A stretch of 64,000 nt of DNA from Pomphorhynchus laevis (lineage: Eukaryota; Acanthocephala; Palaeacanthocephala; Echinorhynchida; Pomphorhynchidae): positions 124,001 to 188,000 of the forward strand of contig WNNJ02000628.1 in assembly GCA_012934845.2 (NCBI GenBank), in the 5' to 3' direction. Positions within the stretch are counted from its first letter, which is position 1, and every line of letters begins with the position of its first letter. Of this stretch, positions 57,395 to 64,000 are shown in pieces. A program made the translations under genes and the position numbers. The notes under the pieces are model-generated. The model saw only the letters and a list, made by a program, of their open reading frames with translations. It was not told where the DNA came from and ran no database searches.

Positions 57395-57854
57395 ATATTT
57401 TAATTATATTTAGATTACATTTCAAATTATAGTTTGAACAGACTGTTGATGTCATTGTATTTGCGTTGTCTACAAATATTAAAAATAATACTTTAATCTA
57501 AATAGTTGATAATGATCCATTATTGATAAAGAATTATTGGATTATCCAATAATTCTTTATTCAATAAAGAATTATCGGTTTCTCCTCTTTCCATTGAGGA
57601 GAAATTAAACTTTAGTTATTAAGTTCTCGTCATTTTAATTATATTTTGAACTATATTTTAATTATATTTAGATTACATTTCAAATTATAGTTTGGACAGA
57701 CTGTTGATGCCATTGTATTTGCGTTGTCTACAAATATTAAAAATAATACTTTTATTCTAAATAGTTGATAATGATCCATTATTGATAAAGAATTATTGGA
57801 TTATCCAATAATTCTTTATCCAATAAAGAATTATCGGTTTCTCCTCTTTCCATT

Positions 57855-59505
57855 GCCAATATCCTGGACAAGAACTTTTATCTCACTCGCAATCGATTTT
57901 CCCTATGCGATTATAACATTACGATAGGCAATTCTTATCTCCAGTACCAGGATTCTAACCTCTACTTTGACCCGCTCGGTGTTCTTAATATCTTATCGAA
58001 GCTATTGGCTAAAAATAGTTCAGGTCCTGATGGTATTCCTAGTATATTATTTAGTTGCATCGAATATATATCTTCCGCTTTTTCATATTTACTACAGGTC
58101 CTTAAGAACTGGCATAATCCCAGATATGTGGAGGAGAGCATTAGTCATTTCAGTTTTCAAAAAGGGGGATAAGGTAAATCCTCAAAATTATCGGCCAATA
58201 AGTTTGACGTGTATTGCTTACAAGGTGATGGAGAAACTGATCCTGAGGTATATATCTTCTCATTTGGACAAATTCAATATTTTGTCTAATAAACAGCGTG
58301 GGTTTAGAAAGCATCACTCGAATTCAACTAATCTAATATTAGCGCGCGAAAGCTGGGCCGGTTTTGTCGAACAGGGGCTGCCGGTTGATTTGTCCAAAGC
58401 TTTTGATCGGGTCGTTTATCCAATTTTACTGTGGAAACTTGGAAATTACAGATTCTCAAAGCACGTTTGTCTCTGGATACGTGAATTCTTGAGTAGACGT
58501 TCCTTTGCTGTGAGAGTTTGTGAGTCTCTTTCTGAATGGTTTTATCTCACTCAAGGTGTCCCACAAGGCTGTATCCTTAGTCCCATTTTGTTTAATATAT
58601 ACATCAACGAAATCGCTGAAAATGTTACATGCCAGTGCATATTATACGCCGATAACATGAAACTGTGGTGCCCTTGATTTCATGGTTGTTCTAGCTCTCC
58701 CTTACTACAATCAGATTTGGATAAAGTTAGTAGTTGGATAAAACTACTAGTTAGTATTTGGATAAACATCAACTTTTATAAAGTTTGTGTTTATCACACG
58801 GCTTAGTAATCAATGTTAGTAAATGTCGACATATGAGAATTGGTCAATCCCGATTACCTTTCCCTTCTTATCAATTCAGCTCAACGATTATCGAATCAGT
58901 AAATCACTTTACTGATCTAGGTGTTGTTATCTCCTCCAATTTAAAATCTCGTCTTCATTCTTCTGTGATTATTGCAAAATGCCGTAGAATTTTAGGATTT
59001 CTTCATCGAAACGTTAGACGACTTGATCCAAATGCTTTACGCATTGTATATTCGAGTCTCTTAAAATCACATATGCTCTATGCATCTCACGCGACACACC
59101 CTCAACTGAAATCAGAATTGAGTGAATTTGATAACATTTTGAGAAGATCCACGCACTTGGTTCCTGCAACTCGCTCCATTCCTTATCCAGTTAGACTAGA
59201 GACGTTGGATATAAGATCTATTGAATGCGATCTGTTGATTGCAGATCTTACACTAGTATGGATGTCGCCTCGCTTGCCTAACCATCTGTGTAAGCAGCTG
59301 TTCTGTCCTCGTGAATCCTCAATGTTACGTGGACACGAGCTATGTTTGAAGCATCGCTCAAAGCATAGAACAAATTGCACGACAGTTATGGATCGCGTCT
59401 GTAAACGATGGAATGGATTATCATTTGGTGTAATCAACAGCTCTTCTGCTGTGCAATTCAAAGAATGCCTAAAGCTTTTTTTCTGTTTTTTTTATTTGAT
59501 GTGAT
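57855..59505 (+). pseudogene. CR1-like LINE reverse transcriptase, inactive
   Basis: It reads SGPDGIPS (58020), KKGDKVNPQNYRPISLT (58160), DLSKAFDRV (58390), TQGVPQGCILSPILFNIYIN (58550), LYADNMKLW (58640) and the C-terminal part 58785-59504. In the catalytic box the second Asp is Asn (YADN). Four residues seem missing just before DLSKAFD. Frame changes occur near 58100 and 58680. A dead copy. Confidence 0.7.
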
Positions 59506-59579
59506 GCTTCCTTACGAGCTTCAGCTCCCTTGGAAGTCGACATATGATAATAAGTGGATCAAAGAAATGTGGATTTTTG

Positions 59580-59649
59580 TTGATATTTCACTAACCTCTG
59601 TTAGCATCGTCATCTAGGAATATGCTAATAGAGGTTGGTGAAATATCAA
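59580..59649. mobile_element. Short fold-back element, 28-base arms
   Basis: Arms 59580-59607 and 59622-59649, with two or three differences. They share GAAATATCAA and GCTAA...GGTTAG-type helices with the element at 60365-60601, so it looks like a deleted relative. Confidence 0.55.
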
Positions 59650-60364
59650 AAAAAAACCTATTCTATTTGATCCAGCTCCAATAATACTTTTATTATTTTT
59701 TTAATAATATTTTTCAAAGCTACAAATTTCCTAGAGAGCAATAATCATTAAAATCAACACAGTGCATCTTCAATATGTCATTAGATTAAACAAATCCTTG
59801 CTAAAGAAAATCTATTAAGGCAATCGACAGAGCACTTTGCGTGATCCGTATTTGCTTAATATTATTGGATATTTTTACGGGATTTTATTTTTAGATATGC
59901 ATACACTTGAACTGTTTCAAAGTTTATTGAGGTTAGCTGGGATTGTTGCTAGTCTGTGTTTTGTACTACCTTTTTGGTCTCAGTAAGTATAATATTTTCA
60001 ATTTAGTGACGATTTAGCACATTTTCCGTTAATATTCGTTTATTTTTATTTTAAAATTAAAATTATGGGAAAATACGTGATCTAGGATTATCTTAATCTA
60101 ATTGTATGCTACAAATGAATCGATTAAGGATGCTAAAGGTTATGTGTTTATTGTTTTTAAGAAATAAAGTCAATCTCTCTTTGTTGATTGCAAAAAACTA
60201 AGAGTAAGAGTAATTCTTTGTTCTTATACACCAAGCATTTACGCACATTAAATGCTGAACTTTAACAGAATACTTGTTTAGCTGTAAAATTTTCTATTTA
60301 AAAATATCGCGCATTTATAATGAAATCTGGATGCTGATCTAAATAATTTAAAAATTAAATTTAA

Positions 60365-60601
60365 GTATTCAGGAACGATAAGGTATAACTGAAAGACAAA
60401 ATTATTTTGATATTTCACTAGTAACTACTAGCATCTTCAGAAATTAGAAGCCATTCAGAAATCATAGTAACTACCAGCATCTTCAGAAGCCATTATTCAG
60501 AAATCTTCATAAATTAGAAACTTTATAATTTCTGAAGATACTAATAGAGCGAAATATCAAAATAATTTTGTCTTTTAATTTTACCGGATCGTTCCTGAAT
60601 A
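60365..60601. mobile_element. Fold-back element with hammerhead-like boxes
   Basis: Arms of about 85 bases (60365-60450 and 60520-60601), ending in TATTCAGGAACGAT. On the right arm (+) CTGAAGA (60532-60538) and GAAAT (60551-60555) flank a short helix. On the left arm (-) the same boxes flank GCTAGTA/TACTAGT (7 bp). There is no coding sequence. Confidence 0.6.
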
Positions 60602-60614
60602 TCATTGGATGTCT

Positions 60615-60960
60615 GGAACATTCAATGTCTCTCTAGAATATCATTAAATCTCGGCTATCGATTATTGGTCGCCAAGTTTTCAAGTCGTCGGCATATAAAC
60701 TACATGGATTCGAAATAGCTGTAGTAAGCTCGATTATGTAAATAATGAAAAGCAATGAACTGAGTACTGATCCCTGAGGAACACCGCGTCCATGAGTTCT
60801 TGTTCTTGGCATATGTTTATTAGCCAATACAGTAATCTTCCGATTTCTAAGGAAGGAGTTAATCCAATTTAGGAGGGTTCTTCTGATGCCGTACTGTTGC
60901 GGCGTAATAAGGAGGACATTATAGTATATCCGATCAAATGCTTTGCTGAGGTCGAAAAAC
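60615..60960 (-). pseudogene. CR1-like reverse transcriptase fragment
   Basis: A 109-codon frame with FFDLSKAFDRIYYNVLL, GRGVPQGSVLSSLLFIIYI and SLYADDLKTW, so the catalytic core is present but nothing else. The left edge is near the end of the fold-back element, and the right edge is a 24-bp palindrome. GTTCCTGAATAT flanks the block on both sides (60591 and 61019). Confidence 0.65.
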
Positions 60961-61010
60961 AAAACATCAACACTAACTCCAGCCTCGGCTGGAGTTAGTG
61001 TTGATGTTTT
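60961..61010. repeat. Perfect 24-bp palindrome, 2-base loop
   Basis: Arms 60961-60984 and 60987-61010 match exactly, around TC. Such a tight perfect inverted repeat abutting a LINE fragment suggests template switching on repair. Confidence 0.85.
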
Positions 61011-61030
61011 TTACCGGATTGTTCCTGAAT

Positions 61031-61640
61031 ATTTGAAAATACAGATCAAGATAAATGAATTTTTCAAAATTAAAGTTATTTAGTTTGGCAAATCCCAGCT
61101 TACAAGTCCACGTAAGAGAATACAAATGAGAAGGCGAAGTAAAATGAAAAGGGTATAAATTTAATAATGTGAAGAAAAATATCAAAGATGAGGAATTATA
61201 CAACAATTATCAAAGTCTCGTTATTAGAAATTAAGGAGATACACGTATTTGAAGCCATAAATATCACGGAGATCTTATGTACAAGTGTTCGTGTGTCATA
61301 AAATTGAGAACAAAATTCGAATCAATTACATATTTTTAATGGGATTAAAAATTGCAGATATTTTTTTTGAATTTTTTGTTATTCAACAAAATTCGATGAT
61401 CTGGTCGACTGTTTTATCCGATTGTTCGGCAATTACTAAAAATTAATAAAAATATAATAATTCCGTTTTTACTTTCGACGAGGATTAACATGGGTAGTAG
61501 ACATAACATAACTATTTATAACACGTGATCATCGCAACGATGTATGACATTGTTATTGTAAGATTCATTCTACACATGAACGTTTTGAAAAATATTAACT
61601 TGGGATAAAACAATTTATACAAAAAAATTCACAAACATTC
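61031..61640. other. Intergenic; nothing recognised
   Basis: No supported feature. Confidence 0.3.
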
Positions 61641-61649
61641 TTGTTATGT

Positions 61650-61825
61650 GCGTCTAATCAATGGATCGAATTGGTGCATCGAATTGGTTCATCCAATCGG
61701 TTCATCGAATTGATGCATCGAATCTGCATTGAATCGGTGCATCGAATCTGCATTGAATCGGTGCATCGAATCGGTGCATTGAATCGGTGCATCGAATTAA
61801 TGGACTGACTCGATGCACCGTAGAA
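61650..61825. repeat. Minisatellite, unit about 13-15 bp
   Basis: About ten imperfect copies around GCATCGAATCGGT. Confidence 0.8.
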
Positions 61826-61974
61826 TAGATGATTGGTACGTTAAACCAATGTGAGTGACCTTTTTTTTGTAAAAAAAAGAAAATTTAATTTATCGAAAAC
61901 AATTTCGATGCTTATCTGAAAACATTAAAATTAGTGAATTTGCGGTCAATGTAATTATTGATATATCGTGTCAT

Positions 61975-62075
61975 TTGTAGTTGAATAAATACGAATTAAT
62001 TTGTATTAATTCGAATTAATTTGAATTGTTTGAATTAATTCGAATTGAATGAATTAATTTGAATTAATTCATTTG
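61975..62075. repeat. Simple repeat around GAATTAATTT
   Basis: Imperfect (GAATTAATTT)n with palindromic character. Confidence 0.6.
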
Positions 62076-62096
62076 TAGTTGAATAAATACGAATTA

Positions 62097-62420
62097 AATG
62101 AATAAATACGAAATTATTAATAATTATTTATCTTTATTTCTTATTTATATATAACATAAACTATGTACACTTAGTTATAAATTATTCCTCTCGGCTAAAT
62201 TAAATTATTACTGAATTGCAAAAATAGAAGTTTTTAATATTTTCAATTATGCTTATTGGTTATCAATAGTTATTAAGACGTATTAAATTTAAAGATTTGC
62301 AATACAATATTTTAATTTTTTTTTAGTTTGGAGCAGTAATGAATAAATACGAAATTATTAATAATTATTTATCTTTATTTCTTATTTATATATAACATAA
62401 ACTATGTACACTTAGTTATA
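62097..62420. repeat. 83-bp direct repeats 160 bp apart
   Basis: Copies at 62097-62180 and 62338-62420 are almost identical (AATGAATAAATACGAAATTA ... CTTAGTTATA). Confidence 0.8.
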
Positions 62421-62891
62421 TGATCTGATTTGTTTATTTTATATCGCTTGCTTGCAAGTAATCTAAAAAATTTAAAAATAAAGTAATAATTTACAATTAA
62501 TAATTATTTATTATTAATTTATTTTATTTAATAATTATCTACACAATAGTAGATAATTAAATAAAACAAGTAAATAATAAAAAACCAATAGACAAATAAA
62601 TATAATAAATATATTAAATAACAACGTACATCAAAGTGAATGATAAGAGTAAACAAGTTATAAATACGAAATAAATGAAGACTAAATAAATGATATTTAA
62701 ATGTACTTAAGTATGTATACGGTGTCTATGTTATGGCCATCGTATATTAGTACGACAAAATGTTGAAATTTAATTAAAAACAGATAAACCTTTTATTTAA
62801 TAAATGCGAAAGGAATTCTTGCACAATTGCTGATTCGTTTCTATGCTTATTAATGTTTTCTTAAATATATTTTAATTTGTTATTAATTAGT

Positions 62892-63074
62892 GGAGAAAGT
62901 GAAGTAAAAAGTCATTTTATTTAAATATCGAATTTTCGATAGTCAACTGCTATCATCATTAGGATAAATTGTATTTATTCCTCGATGTGCTTATCCACAA
63001 TTTATCCTGATGATAGCAGTGGACTATTGAAAATTCGATATTTAAATAAAATGATTTTTTAGTTCACTCTCTCC
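62892..63074. mobile_element. Fold-back element, arms about 80 bp
   Basis: Arms 62892-62972 and 62997-63074 with few differences. On the right arm (+) CTGATGA (63007-63013) and GAAAA (63029-63033) surround TAG/CTA. On the left arm (-) CTAATGA and GAAAA surround GATAG/CTATC. There is no coding sequence. Confidence 0.6.
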
Positions 63075-64000
63075 AATATTTAAAAATATAAACCAATAAG
63101 TGAACATTCCATTTAAAATATATAAACTTTAATTTTTCAACTAAATAACCTTTTAGTTATGTAAGTTGTATTTGTTTTATTTTCCCTAGCTATCAGCGTG
63201 CCATTTATTACTCGCGAGCATTGCGATATTACATACTTGCATGGAGCATTCGCTTATTTCAAAGACTGCCAAAGTATTGTTCTATTCTACAATACTGTTC
63301 TGACATCCTAAAAGAAGACAGTTGTCATCATATTATATATTGCTTAATTATGTCCAACACAATGCCGATGACCAGTATGTAAAGTTCTATTTGATTTTCG
63401 ATTCACGTGAAGTTATGCTTTTTTGGTTTTAATATTATTATAAACCGCACACATGAAGATTATGACGTGTGTTAATAATCAATTATTAGCATCATTTTAT
63501 TTTGTTTTATTTTAGAATTTAAATATACTTAGAATTTAGAATTAAGATAATTCTTAGATAGTTCGAAGATATAATTAGAATTTCTTGTAAAACATGTAAG
63601 CCAGACGCGAAAGAATGACGAATGCCGTTTCGTCATCACAATGACTTATCAGTACCAGATCTCTCCCACTACTGGATGCAGAGGAGGACTGGCAATTATC
63701 TCCTTAAATAATTAGAATTTAATTTATATTTAGTTTATATTTTTAATTTATAGCTATTAATTTTTGTATATTTTTTATTTATTATTTTTATTATTTATTA
63801 TGTTTCCGATTGCATATTTTCGTCCGAGTTTTAGTATTCGATCAGAATCAACTAGGGCTTTAAAAACAGAACAGTATCTTTTGTGATATAGACAAATGTA
63901 CCTATCTTTGTAACTAAAATAAAACAAAACTTGTTTACTACATTTTTGGATCAATATTAATATCTTAAACAATGCAGAATTGTTTTGAATCTACCCTTGT
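63075..64000. other. Intergenic; nothing supported
   Basis: AT-rich, with a short 8-bp hairpin at 63615-63636 (ATGACGAA/TTCGTCAT). The 65-codon minus frame has no features. Confidence 0.3.

Larger units (their letters stand above)
55863..57855. repeat. Tandem duplication of about 220 bp, one copy split by a LINE
   Basis: Unit 1 is 55863-55920 plus 57395-57600; unit 2 is 57605-57855. Both contain AAGTTCTCG, TTGAACTATATTTT, GTTGATG and the hairpin AATAATTCTTTAT. The LINE at 55921-57394 lies in unit 1 only, so unit 2 shows the empty site. Confidence 0.75.

Noticed and set aside
63775-63972. 65-codon minus frame at the right end
   Set aside because: AT-rich low-complexity frame without any feature.

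Overview
The window is AT-rich DNA from an animal, with split genes (GT-AG introns) set in a dense landscape of retroelements. The mix of Penelope-like, CR1/L2-like, restriction-like-endonuclease (RLE) and Ty3/gypsy elements, plus tRNA-derived SINEs and inverted-repeat elements, suits an AT-rich invertebrate such as a flatworm or cnidarian. The sequence alone does not fix the species, and no prokaryotic or organellar signature was seen.

Host genes. I find three that can be supported. (1) The terminal exon of a ubiquilin homologue lies at 7368-7733 (+) and ends in a UBA domain. (2) A four-exon gene lies at 8770-15142 (+). It codes for about 1,108 residues, all three introns are phase 1, and its basic C-terminus has an AT-hook; a chromosomal protein is likely. 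(3) A two-exon gene for a heavily N-glycosylated secreted protein has exons at 21734-22039 and 28037-28483 (+). Its 6 kb intron is filled with retroelements.

Layout. 1-583: tRNA-derived SINE arranged as a giant inverted repeat. 835-6360: Penelope-like relics, a SINE with target-site duplication, a fold-back element with hammerhead-like cores, and a long Penelope-like copy (-). 7.3-15.1 kb: host genes. 15.1-21.0 kb: intergenic, with a scrambled Penelope-like copy and a LINE relic. 21.7-28.5 kb: secreted-protein gene with its transposon-filled intron. 28.9-30.5 kb: Ty3/gypsy fossil. 31-40.7 kb: three RLE-type LINEs, two of them head to head. 40.7-43.5 kb: Penelope-like copy (+). 44.6-51.4 kb: a chimeric LINE and a nearly whole L2-like LINE. 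51.4-61 kb: five CR1-like fragments. 61-64 kb: simple repeats and a fold-back element.

Common thread. Several unrelated repeats (the SINE, at least three fold-back elements and the Penelope-like 3' region) hold short CTGANGA and GAAA boxes next to helices, some with compensating changes. They resemble hammerhead self-cleaving ribozymes or other structured RNA. Short, almost perfect palindromes with tiny loops also recur across the window. These are the observations most worth testing.
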